Positions 25,853 through 34,807 of a stretch of 64,000 nucleotides of DNA are shown in pieces (positions within the stretch are counted from its first letter, which is position 1; every line of letters begins with the position of its first letter). Position numbers and translations under genes: made by a program. The stretch is from Pseudomonas fluorescens Q2-87 (GTDB taxonomy: Bacteria; Pseudomonadota; Gammaproteobacteria; Pseudomonadales; Pseudomonadaceae): the NCBI RefSeq assembly GCF_000281895.1, contig NZ_CM001558.1, forward strand, positions 3,352,556 to 3,416,555, read 5' to 3'. Below the pieces are notes generated by a model that was not told the DNA's origin, searched no databases, and saw only the letters and a program-made list of their open reading frames with translations.

Positions 25853-25888
25853 TTGTTCCTGGCTGCCAGCCTTGCCGGGCTGGCAGCC
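25853..25888. promoter_or_regulatory. Conserved 36-bp element, copy 2 (with perfect dyad)
   Basis: Contains GGCTGCCAGCC (25861-25871) and its exact complement GGCTGGCAGCC (25878-25888) around a 6-nt loop. It shares 29 of 36 positions with 23269-23304 and ends 92 nt before the ATG of the aldehyde dehydrogenase. Confidence 0.55.
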
Positions 25889-25980
25889 ACAGACATACCG
25901 GGCGGCAGGCTCAGTCAAGCCGTCCCGACCGCCACGGATTAACCTCATGGCTTTCCCTTGTTCGCGATCAGGAAATACTC

Positions 25981-27468
25981 ATGAGCGATATTGCCCTGCT
26001 GCCTCAGGTCGAAGCCTTTCTTGGCCGACACCATGCACTGTTCATCGACGGGCGCTACGTCGAAAGCCAAGGCAGCCAGACACTGGACGTCATCAACCCG
26101 GCCACCGGTCGAGTCATCGCACAGGTGAGCGATGCCACTGGCGGCGATATCGATGCGGCGGTGGAGTCGTCCCGGCGTGGCTTCAAGCAATGGTCCCAGG
26201 CGGCACCGGCGGTCCGAGGCCTGGTGTTGCTGAAGCTGGCGGACCTGTTGGAGCGGCACCGCGAAGAGCTGGCGCAGATCGAAACCTGCCAGTCGGGGAA
26301 AATCATCCAGATTTCCCGTGCCTTTGAGGTCGACCAGGCAGCGCATTTCCTGCGTTATTACGCCGGCTGGGCCACCAAGATCAATGGCGAGACCATCACT
26401 CCGTCGCTGCCCTCCTTCGCCGGTGAGCGCTACACCGCGTTCACCTTGCGCGAACCGGTCGGGGTGGTGGTCGGTATCGTGCCGTGGAATTTCTCCACCA
26501 TGATCGCCATCTGGAAACTTGCGTCAGCCCTGGTGACTGGTTGCAGCATCATCATCAAACCCAGCGAATTCACCCCATTGACCATTCTGCGTGTCGCCGA
26601 ACTGGCCATCGAAGCGGGATTGCCGGCGGGGGCGCTGAACGTGCTGACCGGTGGCGGACAAGTGGGCAAGGGGCTGATCGAGCATCCAGGCACCAACAAG
26701 GTGTCATTCACCGGCTCTGTGCCCACCGGTATCGCGGTGGGCCGAGCGGCCATGGGGGCCGGGCTGACCCGTGCAACCCTGGAACTTGGAGGAAAAAATT
26801 CAGCGGGGTTCCTGCGGGACATCGATACGGAGGTGGCCGTCAACGGCATCATCGAAGCAGGCTTCCTCCATTCGGGACAAATCTGCGCCGCCGCGGAACG
26901 GTTCTTCGTCCACCGCTCGCAAATCGAGCCGATCATGGATTCACTGGCCCAGCGCCTGGGCAAACTCAACATCGGCTCGCCCCTGGACGAACGCACCGAG
27001 TTCGGCCCGGTCACCCATCGCCAGCATCAACAAAAACTCGGAGAGTTCTTTGTCAGGGCCCGGGCGCAGAACAACACCATCATTCATGGCGGCAAGCTGA
27101 TGGAAGGACCTGGCTGCTACGTCGAACCAACTATCATCTTCGCCAATCGCCGCGACGACGCCTTGCTCAACGAAGAAACCTTTGGACCAATCGCGACGTT
27201 TTTCCCTTATGACAGCGAGGAAGAACTGCTGGATTTGATGAACGACACCCCCTACGGCCTCAGCGCCAGTCTCTGGACCAACGACCTGGGCAAGGCCCTG
27301 CGCATGGTGCCCGCCATCGAAGCCGGCACCGTCTGGGTGAACATGCACACCCTGCTCGACCCGGCCGTCCCCTTTGGCGGCAGTAAATCGTCCGGAATGG
27401 GCCGCGAATTCGGCAGCGCCTTCATCGACGACTACACCGAACTGAAATCGGTGATGATTCGTTACTGA
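25981..27468 (+). CDS. Phenylacetaldehyde-type aldehyde dehydrogenase (FeaB/PadA-like)
   Basis: 495 residues of the NAD+-dependent aldehyde dehydrogenase superfamily. General base Glu268 (TLELGGKN) and nucleophile Cys302 (HSGQICAAAERFF) are present, with the phenylacetaldehyde dehydrogenase-like segment VPWNFSTMIAIWKLASALVTG. In context it would oxidise 4-hydroxyphenylacetaldehyde from tyramine to 4-HPA, joining the upper pathway to the hpa cluster. ATG 25981 follows a GATCAGGAAATACTC leader; the frame is open from 25831 without an initiation signal. Confidence 0.82.
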   Translation: MSDIALLPQVEAFLGRHHALFIDGRYVESQGSQTLDVINPATGRVIAQVSDATGGDIDAAVESSRRGFKQWSQAAPAVRGLVLLKLADLLERHREELAQIETCQSGKIIQISRAFEVDQAAHFLRYYAGWATKINGETITPSLPSFAGERYTAFTLREPVGVVVGIVPWNFSTMIAIWKLASALVTGCSIIIKPSEFTPLTILRVAELAIEAGLPAGALNVLTGGGQVGKGLIEHPGTNKVSFTGSVPTGIAVGRAAMGAGLTRATLELGGKNSAGFLRDIDTEVAVNGIIEAGFLHSGQICAAAERFFVHRSQIEPIMDSLAQRLGKLNIGSPLDERTEFGPVTHRQHQQKLGEFFVRARAQNNTIIHGGKLMEGPGCYVEPTIIFANRRDDALLNEETFGPIATFFPYDSEEELLDLMNDTPYGLSASLWTNDLGKALRMVPAIEAGTVWVNMHTLLDPAVPFGGSKSSGMGREFGSAFIDDYTELKSVMIRY

Positions 27469-27520
27469 TCGAAGGCTGCAGAAAGCTCCTGCCACGCACC
27501 CAAGAGTGATCCATCCCCCG

Positions 27521-27649
27521 GTGGCGAGGGGATTTATCCCCGCTGGGTCGCGCAGCGGCCCCAATCCAGTCACCTCGGTCAATCTGATGCACCGCATGCT
27601 TTGGGTTGGGGCTGCTGCGCAGCCCAGCGGGAGCAAGCTCCCTCGCCAC
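27521..27649. repeat. REPIN
   Basis: GTGGCGAGGGGATTTATCCC at the left and the complementary REP ending CTCCCTCGCCAC at the right. It lies in the 314-nt convergent gap between the aldehyde dehydrogenase and the amidase, which otherwise holds only the next repeat. Confidence 0.85.
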
Positions 27650-27681
27650 CGGGGGATCTACTTCTTGGGTGAGCAGCAATA

Positions 27682-27775
27682 CCTGTGGGAGCGAGCTTGC
27701 TCGCGATGGCGGCGGCAGATTCGCCATCGATGCCAGCTGAAACTCCGCTATCGCGAGCAAGCACGCTCCCACAGG
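27682..27775. repeat. REP pair of the GCGAGC type
   Basis: CCTGTGGGAGCGAGCTTGCT at the left and its complement ending ACGCTCCCACAGG at the right, directly before the amidase stop codon. Confidence 0.8.
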
Positions 27776-27782
27776 TTTCAGG

Positions 27783-29240
27783 TCAGCTGTGGCAGGCGTT
27801 GACGGCGGGCATCCGGCCGCGCCACGGTTGGGCGCGTTCCAGTTGTGCGGCCAGGCTCAGCAAGGTGCTTTCCTCGCCAAAGCGACCGGCAAAGTGCGCG
27901 CCCATTGGCAGGCCATTGGCGCTCCAGGACAACGGTACCGACATTGCCGGTTGACCGCTGGCGTTGAACAACGCGGTGAATGGCGAGTAGCTGTGGTAGC
28001 GCTCGAGCAGTTGATCAAGGCTCATGCAAACGTCCTGCAGGTCCAGTTCGCCAATCCGTACCGGCTCTCGGGTCAGGACCGGGGTCAGGATCACATCGTA
28101 GTCCTGCATGAATATCGCCAATTGCCGGCCCAGGGCATGAATCCATTCCACAGCGGCGGCGTACTGGGCGCCGCTGACGTTGCCCTTGTCCCGCAGAATG
28201 ATCCGCGTGCGCACCTCCAGTTCTTCGGCTTGCACGGCAAACCCACGCATCTGGCCCAACAGGTCGACATAGTGGCGAGTGCTCGCGCCGATGATGGTGA
28301 AGACATGATCGAGAAACTCCAACAACCCCACCGGCAGGCTCACCGGTTCGACACGGTGGCCCAAGGATTCGCACAACCGCGCGGCCTCGCCCACCGCCTG
28401 CAGGCTTTGCGGCGAAGTAGGCCAAGGACCTAGCTGTTCAACCAGGGCAATGCGCAACGGCTTAGGATCGCGCTGCACCGCCGTCACATACGGCAGGGAC
28501 TGGATCGGGGCGGCATAGGGTGCGCCCAAGTCCATCCCGGCAGTGGCGTCCAGCAACGCGGCGCTGTCGCGCACCGACAGGGTGATCGCATGCGGCGTGC
28601 CCATCCCGGCCCACCCCTCGCCCACCATCGGTCCCGACGGCAGCAAGCCACGGCTGGGCTTGAAGCCAAAAACGCCACAGCAAGACGCCGGCACCCGTAA
28701 CGAGCCACCACCATCGTTGCCGTGGGCGAATGGCACCACTCGTGCCGCCACCAGCGCCGCGGCGCCACCGCTGGAGCCACCAGCACTGTGGCCGGTGTTC
28801 CAAGGGTTGCGTGTGGCGCCGAAGCGCGAAGACTCGGTGGAGTACGACGTACCAAATTCCGGCGACGTACTGGTGCCCATCACCTGGCAGCCAGCACGCC
28901 GCAGCCGCGTCACAACGTCCGATTCAAAGTCCGCGCGAAAATCGCCGAGCGACCGCGAGCCGTTGGTCATGGCCGCACCATTGACCGGCGAAAACAAGTC
29001 CTTGATCAAAGTCGGCACACCGGCCAACAAGCCTTGCCCGGCCTGCGGGGTGCGCGACGCTTCGCGAGCGGCATCGTACAAGCGCTCGGCCACGGCATTG
29101 AGTTGTGGCTCGACCCGTTCCAGGCGTTCGATGGCCACCTCCAGCAGTTCCCCAGGCTGGACCTCTGCGCGCCTGACCCACTCGGCCAATGCCGTGCCGT
29201 CCTCACGATCCATCAAATGGTGAATGTCTTGCATACCCAT
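27783..29240 (-). CDS. Amidase-signature hydrolase
   Basis: 485 residues of the amidase signature family. The Ser-cisSer-Lys triad is complete: Lys80 (PTLIKDLF), Ser156 (HSAGGSSGG) and Ser180 (NDGGGSLRVPAS), with the 24-residue spacing between serines seen in malonamidase-type enzymes. It hydrolyses a carboxamide of unknown identity; no signal peptide, so cytoplasmic. It is the last gene after the MFS transporter (25-nt gap) and MetA-like channel, suggesting uptake and hydrolysis of an aromatic or acyl amide. Confidence 0.87.
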   Translation of the reverse strand: MGMQDIHHLMDREDGTALAEWVRRAEVQPGELLEVAIERLERVEPQLNAVAERLYDAAREASRTPQAGQGLLAGVPTLIKDLFSPVNGAAMTNGSRSLGDFRADFESDVVTRLRRAGCQVMGTSTSPEFGTSYSTESSRFGATRNPWNTGHSAGGSSGGAAALVAARVVPFAHGNDGGGSLRVPASCCGVFGFKPSRGLLPSGPMVGEGWAGMGTPHAITLSVRDSAALLDATAGMDLGAPYAAPIQSLPYVTAVQRDPKPLRIALVEQLGPWPTSPQSLQAVGEAARLCESLGHRVEPVSLPVGLLEFLDHVFTIIGASTRHYVDLLGQMRGFAVQAEELEVRTRIILRDKGNVSGAQYAAAVEWIHALGRQLAIFMQDYDVILTPVLTREPVRIGELDLQDVCMSLDQLLERYHSYSPFTALFNASGQPAMSVPLSWSANGLPMGAHFAGRFGEESTLLSLAAQLERAQPWRGRMPAVNACHS

Positions 29241-29265
29241 GCTTCAGATTCCTTATTCGTGACGA

Positions 29266-30513
29266 TTAACGTGATCCGACCGTGCTTGCCTGGCCCTGGC
29301 CCCGGGCTCGCAACCCGGCCAGGACCCAGAGCAGTGCCGCGACAAAACTGGCGAGCGCTAGCCACTGGATGGCGTGGCGCAGGTCGCCGGCGAAGCTGAT
29401 TACAAAGGCCACCACCAGCGGGCTGACGAACTGGCCGATGTACAGGCATGAGGTGAAGCCGCCCAAGCCGCGCCCGCGAGTGCTGGAGGTCAGGGCATTC
29501 ATGACCGGCGCCATTACATTGGGCACCAGCAGGCCGGATCCCAGCCCCTGGACGAGCACGGCTACCAGCACGGCGTTGTAGCTCTGCCCGCGCATCAGCA
29601 GCCATAACCCGATACCTAGCAAGCCCAGCAACAGCGCGTTGCAACCGGCGATACCAAAGCGGCGACGCAACAACGGCCACATCAACGAGCCGCCCAGGGT
29701 CGCCAACAAGCTCAGCCCCGAAGCCAGACCGATCATCGTGCTCGATGTGATGCCCAGGCCGACCAATAACGTCGGCGCCTGGATTGGCACAACGAAAGTC
29801 AGCACCATGCCGCCAAGAACCATCAAATAACCGACCACCAGTTGCAGCACCGCGACCTTGGCCGGCCCCGGCTCATCACCCCTTTGCTCAACCCCTTGCC
29901 GCTGCGTCACCGGCGGCTCCCAGAGCACTTTCATCATTACCGGCACCAACAGCAGCGGCAGCAAATACAACAGGAACGGCGCACGCCAGGAGTGCTCGCC
30001 GAGCGCACCGCCCACCACAAAAAACAGCGCGCCCACCAGACCGATAGTCACCACCTGCCGGTTCACGTAGCGCAGGCGTTCCTCGCCATGCCAGTAGTCC
30101 GCGATCAGCGTGGCGCAGCAGGTCATCACGGCTGCCTCGGCGCAGCCAAACAACAGCCGGACTCCGACAATCGACGGCAGGCTATCGAGCATGGCCGGCA
30201 GCGCGCCGAGCAAGGCATAGAGCAACGTAGCGATCAACAGCAAGGCCTTGCGCCCGACCCGGTCCGCCAGCCAGCCGGCCAACGGGGCGCACAGGGCAAT
30301 CGCCAGGGCCGGCCCAGTGATTGCCAGCGGCACCAGCAGATCGGCGCGAGGCTCGACGGGGCCAAATTCGGCGCCCAGCCTGGGCAGGATCGGTGCGACC
30401 ATCACCGAACCCATGATTGTCAGGCTGCTGCCGAGCATCAGCACCAGCCCTTCACGGAGACCCGCCAGCCGGGATCCGGTGGCCGCCGTTGGAACGACAC
30501 TTGATTGATTCAT
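29266..30513 (-). CDS. MFS transporter
   Basis: 415 residues with about 12 membrane segments and the MFS loop motif (GWLADRVGRKALL). A strong AAGGAGG site precedes ATG 30513. It lies between the channel gene (12-nt gap) and the amidase, so the three appear co-transcribed. Direction and substrate are not readable; uptake of the amidase substrate is the simplest inference. Confidence 0.85.
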   Translation of the reverse strand: MNQSSVVPTAATGSRLAGLREGLVLMLGSSLTIMGSVMVAPILPRLGAEFGPVEPRADLLVPLAITGPALAIALCAPLAGWLADRVGRKALLLIATLLYALLGALPAMLDSLPSIVGVRLLFGCAEAAVMTCCATLIADYWHGEERLRYVNRQVVTIGLVGALFFVVGGALGEHSWRAPFLLYLLPLLLVPVMMKVLWEPPVTQRQGVEQRGDEPGPAKVAVLQLVVGYLMVLGGMVLTFVVPIQAPTLLVGLGITSSTMIGLASGLSLLATLGGSLMWPLLRRRFGIAGCNALLLGLLGIGLWLLMRGQSYNAVLVAVLVQGLGSGLLVPNVMAPVMNALTSSTRGRGLGGFTSCLYIGQFVSPLVVAFVISFAGDLRHAIQWLALASFVAALLWVLAGLRARGQGQASTVGSR

Positions 30514-30525
30514 GGCGAGCCTCCT

Positions 30526-31458
30526 TCAGAAGCTTTGGGAAATGCGCAGCGCCGTCGTGTAGCCCTCGGCGCGGTTGCGCGCGTCAAGCTCCTTGTAGAC
30601 GTGCAGCCACACCGGGGGCATGCCCGGCTTGAAGTAGCTCACCGCCGGACCGACGGCCAATACCCGGGCGCGATTGCCCGGTTCCAGGCCTGGTGCATCG
30701 TCATCGGTGAATTGCCGGTAGTAATAGCCGCCCACGCCCAGGGTCCATGGCCCGACGTGCTGGCCCACGGCGAATTCATGACGGTACTCGACGCCGTTTT
30801 TGTAGTCGGTGTCATGGTTGCGGGTATTGATGTCGGCTTCGAAGCTTGAAGACACCTCAAAGCCGCTGTCGGAGATGTACGTGGCGTTGAGGATCGGCGA
30901 GAAGGTCCAGTGGTTCAGGCCCGGGGAGATCAAGCGATTCTTGTCGTAGTCGCCTGTGGGGGCCTGGACCTGGAACTGGGCATTGACGAACAGGTTAGGC
31001 GAAAGCGTCCACTGCAGGATCAACGGCAGCACTTGGATGTCGGCCATGCGAAACGGATCGGCTTCAAGGTTCAGCGGGCCGACAGGCGTCTGCACCTGTA
31101 CCGAGGCGTCCATCTGGAAAAACGGCACCACGGTACCGAAGCCATACTGGGCGCCGAGCACGGTGTAATCGGTCATGCGCATGTAGGCGACGCCGATGGA
31201 CAACACGTCCAGGGAGAAATTGTTATCCAGTGATTTGCCGTGGCGATCTTTCTGCACATTGGCCGAATAGAACGCTGTGCGCAGGCCCACGGTACCGAAG
31301 GGTGTAGCCGGCGGCATCATCCCTGCGCCGAAATCATAGACACCGACCGCCGTGGTCGGTGCGCCATTTTCGGTGCCATGGGCAGCGGTACAGAGACCGA
31401 TCAACCCCAAGGTGAACCACGTACAGCGCCAGGCGTTTATTGTTTTATTCTGATTCAT
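30526..31458 (-). CDS. MetA-pathway (phenol degradation)-type outer-membrane channel
   Basis: 310 residues. An export signal is followed by the Phenol_MetA_deg-type N-terminal motif GVYDFGAGMMPPATPFG and a strand-rich barrel (FQVQAPTGDYDKNRLISPGLNHW) ending in Phe (ISQSF). Members are thought to move hydrophobic aromatic compounds across the outer membrane. First gene of the channel-MFS-amidase operon, with GAGGGG before ATG 31458. Confidence 0.82.
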   Translation of the reverse strand: MNQNKTINAWRCTWFTLGLIGLCTAAHGTENGAPTTAVGVYDFGAGMMPPATPFGTVGLRTAFYSANVQKDRHGKSLDNNFSLDVLSIGVAYMRMTDYTVLGAQYGFGTVVPFFQMDASVQVQTPVGPLNLEADPFRMADIQVLPLILQWTLSPNLFVNAQFQVQAPTGDYDKNRLISPGLNHWTFSPILNATYISDSGFEVSSSFEADINTRNHDTDYKNGVEYRHEFAVGQHVGPWTLGVGGYYYRQFTDDDAPGLEPGNRARVLAVGPAVSYFKPGMPPVWLHVYKELDARNRAEGYTTALRISQSF

Positions 31459-31527
31459 CGAATGCCCCTCTAACCATGTGGTGTTGGGGTCATCCTAGGG
31501 AGCCGGCCTGTGAGCCGTTATCCGTTT

Positions 31528-32487
31528 TCAGCACAGATGCGTGCGGCGCAAGGTTTGCGATGGGGTCTCGCCAAACAGGACCCGATAATCGCTGGAGAAT
31601 CGGCTCAAATGCCAGAATCCCCAGCGCGCCGCGACCTCCTGTACGCCATGGGCCTGATCGCCATGGCGCAATTCCCGGCGCACGGCATTGAGGCGCAGCG
31701 CCCGCAAATAGGCCACCGGGTTGATGCCCAGGGTTTCCTGGAAGCAGTACTGCAATTTGCGCCGGCTGGCGCCGATGTGATTGCACAGGTCGAGAATCGA
31801 CAGCGGTTCATCGACATGGCCCAAGGCATACTCCCGCGCCCGGTCGACCATGCGTTTGCGCGCTGTGGGGTTGAGCGGCGGCGCCTCATCCGGCGCCACC
31901 AGCTCCAGCAATTGCAACATCACCGTATCGCGCAGGCCTCGGCGGATCGACTCGTAGCCCAGCAGCGAATCGCGCCCCCGTTCGCCCCCTTCGAGCTCAT
32001 CGAACAGCGCCGCCAGTTCTGCCGGCAGCGACGAGTCGGCCAGGCGGTAACACCTGGGAAGATCGGTAATTCGAAAGCGACTGCCCTGGCGCTCCAGCAC
32101 ATGCTCCAGGGCCCGCTCGTCGACAGCGACACCAAGCAGGTCAAGATGCTGGGGGGTGCGCAGTTCGGGAAGGTTGTGGCCTCGGGCAACCAACAGGCTG
32201 GGTTCGATAATCGGATGGCCGCAGCAAAATACCGGTCCGCTCGCACTCAACGGCACGCTGAAGGTAATAGCCCCTTCCCATGCCGTGCCTTGCTTGGTCA
32301 GGGCCTGGTTAGAGCGGTCGCGCACCAGTTGCATCCAGTCCGAGCGGAACTCGACCAGCTCACCTTCGAAGCGTCCCGGGGTCAACTGGTCGTAGCTAAC
32401 CTGCCAGCCACCCATGTTCCGGGCGTGCTCGTCGATGTCTGCGGTGCGGAACCGATTGATCGGCGGCGGCATGTTGTCGTTGTTCAT
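31528..32487 (-). CDS. AraC-family regulator (EutR-like) of the amidase cluster
   Basis: 319 residues from ATG 32487; an in-frame TTG at 32568 would add 27 residues that look like non-coding leader. The C-terminal HTH is typical (LSILDLCNHIGASRRKLQYCFQ cut to its core: NHIGASRRKLQYCF; AARWGFWHLSRFSSDY). The FGETPSQTLRR ending is seen in EutR-like members. It lies 69 nt upstream of the channel gene on the same strand and is the likely local regulator. Confidence 0.8.
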   Translation of the reverse strand: MNNDNMPPPINRFRTADIDEHARNMGGWQVSYDQLTPGRFEGELVEFRSDWMQLVRDRSNQALTKQGTAWEGAITFSVPLSASGPVFCCGHPIIEPSLLVARGHNLPELRTPQHLDLLGVAVDERALEHVLERQGSRFRITDLPRCYRLADSSLPAELAALFDELEGGERGRDSLLGYESIRRGLRDTVMLQLLELVAPDEAPPLNPTARKRMVDRAREYALGHVDEPLSILDLCNHIGASRRKLQYCFQETLGINPVAYLRALRLNAVRRELRHGDQAHGVQEVAARWGFWHLSRFSSDYRVLFGETPSQTLRRTHLC

Positions 32488-32599
32488 TGACCCGACCTTT
32501 GATGATTCCAGGGTTAACGGGTCAAAAGTCAGGCAAGTTCCATTCCGCCACACGGGCAAGTCATTCAATTGTGCCGAAAACGGCTAGCCGTCCGGTGTC

Positions 32600-33616
32600 T
32601 CAGCTACCGGCATCGGCATGGGCTTGCTCAAAGAAGTAATCCTTCCAGCTGTCCGCCTTGTTTTTCAGCACACCCAATTCATGCAACTTCTCGGCGTAGA
32701 TGTAGGTGCGTTGCGGCACCACGGTGAAGTCGATCTCGGGGTCGGTCACGATCTTTTCCACCAGCGCCAGCGGCAACTTCGATTGTTCCACGCGGATGTA
32801 CGTCTGGGCGGCGGCGGGCTTGTCGGCCTTGATGATGCTTTGCGCTTCCACCAGCGCGTCGTAGAACGCCTGGTAGGTCTTGGGGTTCTCGTCGTGGAAT
32901 TTTTCCGTGGTGTAGAGCACATTGAACGTCGCCGGCCCGCCCAGTACGTCATAGGAGCTGAGCACCTTGTGCACGTTGGGGCTCTGCAGCGCCTGGTACT
33001 GGAATGGCGGGCTGGAAAAATGCGCGTTGATCTCCGATTTGCCGGCAATCAGCGCCGCCGTCGCATCCGGGTGCGGCAGGCTGACCGAGATGTCATCGAA
33101 CTTCTTGTATTGGTCGTTCCCGAAAACCTTGGCCGTTTCAAGCTGTAACGTACGCGACTGGAAGCCGACGCCCGCCGCTGGCACGGCGATGCGGTCCTTG
33201 TCGGTAAAATCCTTGAGGGTCTTCACATCCGGGTTGTTGGTGAGTAGATAATTGGGCATCGAGCCCAGCGAAGCGATGGCCTTGACGTTCTGCTTGCCAC
33301 GGGTCCGGTCCCAGATCGTCAGCATCGGCGGAACGCCCGCTGACACAACGTCCAGGGCACCGGTGAGCAAGGCCTCGTTCATGGCCGTCGCGCCTGAGAT
33401 ACTGTTCCAATCGACCTTGATATCCAGGCCCTGTGCCTTGCCATGCTTCTCGATGAGCTGCTGGTCACGGACGACGTCAAGGATCAGGTAACCGATACCG
33501 AACTGCTGGGCGATGCTGATCTTGCCTTCCGCCCGAGCCGTGGGGCCGAGCAAAAAACCTGCCGCCAGGGAAACGAAGCACACAGTGAGCGCAGAACGCT
33601 TGAAAGCCATAGCCAT
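32600..33616 (-). CDS. ABC transporter substrate-binding protein (SsuA/NMT1-like)
   Basis: 338 residues with a signal peptide (LTVCFVSLAAGFLLGPTARA) and the NMT1/SsuA periplasmic-binding fold (ISGATAMNEALLTGALDVVSAG; NYLLTNNPDVKTLKDF). The family carries sulfonates, nitrate, pyrimidines or aromatic acids. No ATPase or permease gene adjoins it in this window, so it is an orphan binding component or uses a distant transporter. It lies upstream of the AraC and amidase genes on the same strand. Confidence 0.85.
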   Translation of the reverse strand: MAMAFKRSALTVCFVSLAAGFLLGPTARAEGKISIAQQFGIGYLILDVVRDQQLIEKHGKAQGLDIKVDWNSISGATAMNEALLTGALDVVSAGVPPMLTIWDRTRGKQNVKAIASLGSMPNYLLTNNPDVKTLKDFTDKDRIAVPAAGVGFQSRTLQLETAKVFGNDQYKKFDDISVSLPHPDATAALIAGKSEINAHFSSPPFQYQALQSPNVHKVLSSYDVLGGPATFNVLYTTEKFHDENPKTYQAFYDALVEAQSIIKADKPAAAQTYIRVEQSKLPLALVEKIVTDPEIDFTVVPQRTYIYAEKLHELGVLKNKADSWKDYFFEQAHADAGS

Positions 33617-33758
33617 GGAACCTCACAGTCAGTGGAAAAAACCAGGGCACGACTTTAAAGCTATAAAAATAATAATTTAAATACCTGTATGGCATATCAA
33701 TAGCACTCAAATTTCAATGCCGGGCCGTTCGACTTCCAACGCAGACCAAGACACGACC

Positions 33759-34778
33759 ATGAATGAATTCATCAGCAACATTGGCGTCGCCGCCGAATCG
33801 ATCACCCAACCGCGCACGCTGGTGTTCCTGGCGTACCCGCAAATGGGCCTGCTGGACCTGACTGGCGCCCAGACGGTTTTTTGGGCAGCGACCAAAGCCA
33901 TGACCGAACGCGGCTTGCCCGGTTATCGGATCCACACCGCAAGCCTGGACGGTGGGCTGATGCAAACAGCCGAGGGCTTGGTGGTGGATACCGGGTCCCT
34001 GCGTCAGTTCGACGGTGCGGCCATCGACACGCTGATCGTGCCCGGCGCACCGGATATACGCCAGGCGATGATCGACTGCGTCGAACTGGTGGCTTGGCTG
34101 CAAAATGCCTCGGCCAGAGCCCGGCGCACCGCCTCGGTATGCAGCGGCACTTTCCTGATGGCCCAGGCCGGGTTATTGGATGGTCGACGAGCCGCCACTC
34201 ACTGGGCCATGTGCGACATGCTCAAGAGCGGCTTCCCATCGGTTGAAGTGGATCTGGATGCGATCTTCATCCAGCAAGACAGCGTGTGGACCTCGGCGGG
34301 GGTCAGCGCCGGCATCGACATGGCCCTGGCGCTGGTCGAAGCCGATTGCGGTCGCGATGTGGCCCTGCAGGTGGCCCGTGAATTGGTGATTTACCTCAAG
34401 CGTCCGGGCGGACAAGCACAGTTCAGCCAAATGTTGCAGCTGCAAATGCAGGACAGCGCCGGGTTCGACGAGCTGCACGTCTGGATTACCGAACACCTGG
34501 GCGACGACAACCTGACCATCGAACGCTTGGCCCGACAAGCCCGGATGAGCCCGCGCAATTTCACCCGTGTCTATAAACGCCAGACCGGACGAACCCCGGC
34601 CAAGGCCGTCGAGCTGTTCCGCCTCGAAGCGGCGCGCCGGTTGCTGGAAGACTCCCAGCGCAACATCGATCAGATCGCTCGAACCTGCGGTTTCGGCGAC
34701 GAGGAACGCATGCGCCACACCTTCCAGCGCCATTTGGCGATTTCTCCGCGTGACTATCGCAATCGGTTTTCCCGCTAA
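33759..34778 (+). CDS. GlxA-type regulator (DJ-1/PfpI domain fused to AraC HTH)
   Basis: 339 residues from ATG 33759; ATG 33717 is in frame but adds a weak N-terminus. Residues about 15-190 form a DJ-1/PfpI-like domain with the nucleophile-elbow-type Cys in SVCSGTFLMAQAG. Residues about 230-335 form the AraC HTH (LARQARMSPRNFTRVYKRQ; QIARTCGFGDEERMRHTF). Divergent from the binding-protein gene, so it may regulate that gene and the amidase operon. Ligand unknown. Confidence 0.83.
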   Translation: MNEFISNIGVAAESITQPRTLVFLAYPQMGLLDLTGAQTVFWAATKAMTERGLPGYRIHTASLDGGLMQTAEGLVVDTGSLRQFDGAAIDTLIVPGAPDIRQAMIDCVELVAWLQNASARARRTASVCSGTFLMAQAGLLDGRRAATHWAMCDMLKSGFPSVEVDLDAIFIQQDSVWTSAGVSAGIDMALALVEADCGRDVALQVARELVIYLKRPGGQAQFSQMLQLQMQDSAGFDELHVWITEHLGDDNLTIERLARQARMSPRNFTRVYKRQTGRTPAKAVELFRLEAARRLLEDSQRNIDQIARTCGFGDEERMRHTFQRHLAISPRDYRNRFSR

Positions 34779-34807
34779 GGTTCGTCGCCTATCGGCTGCC
34801 GCTGCTG

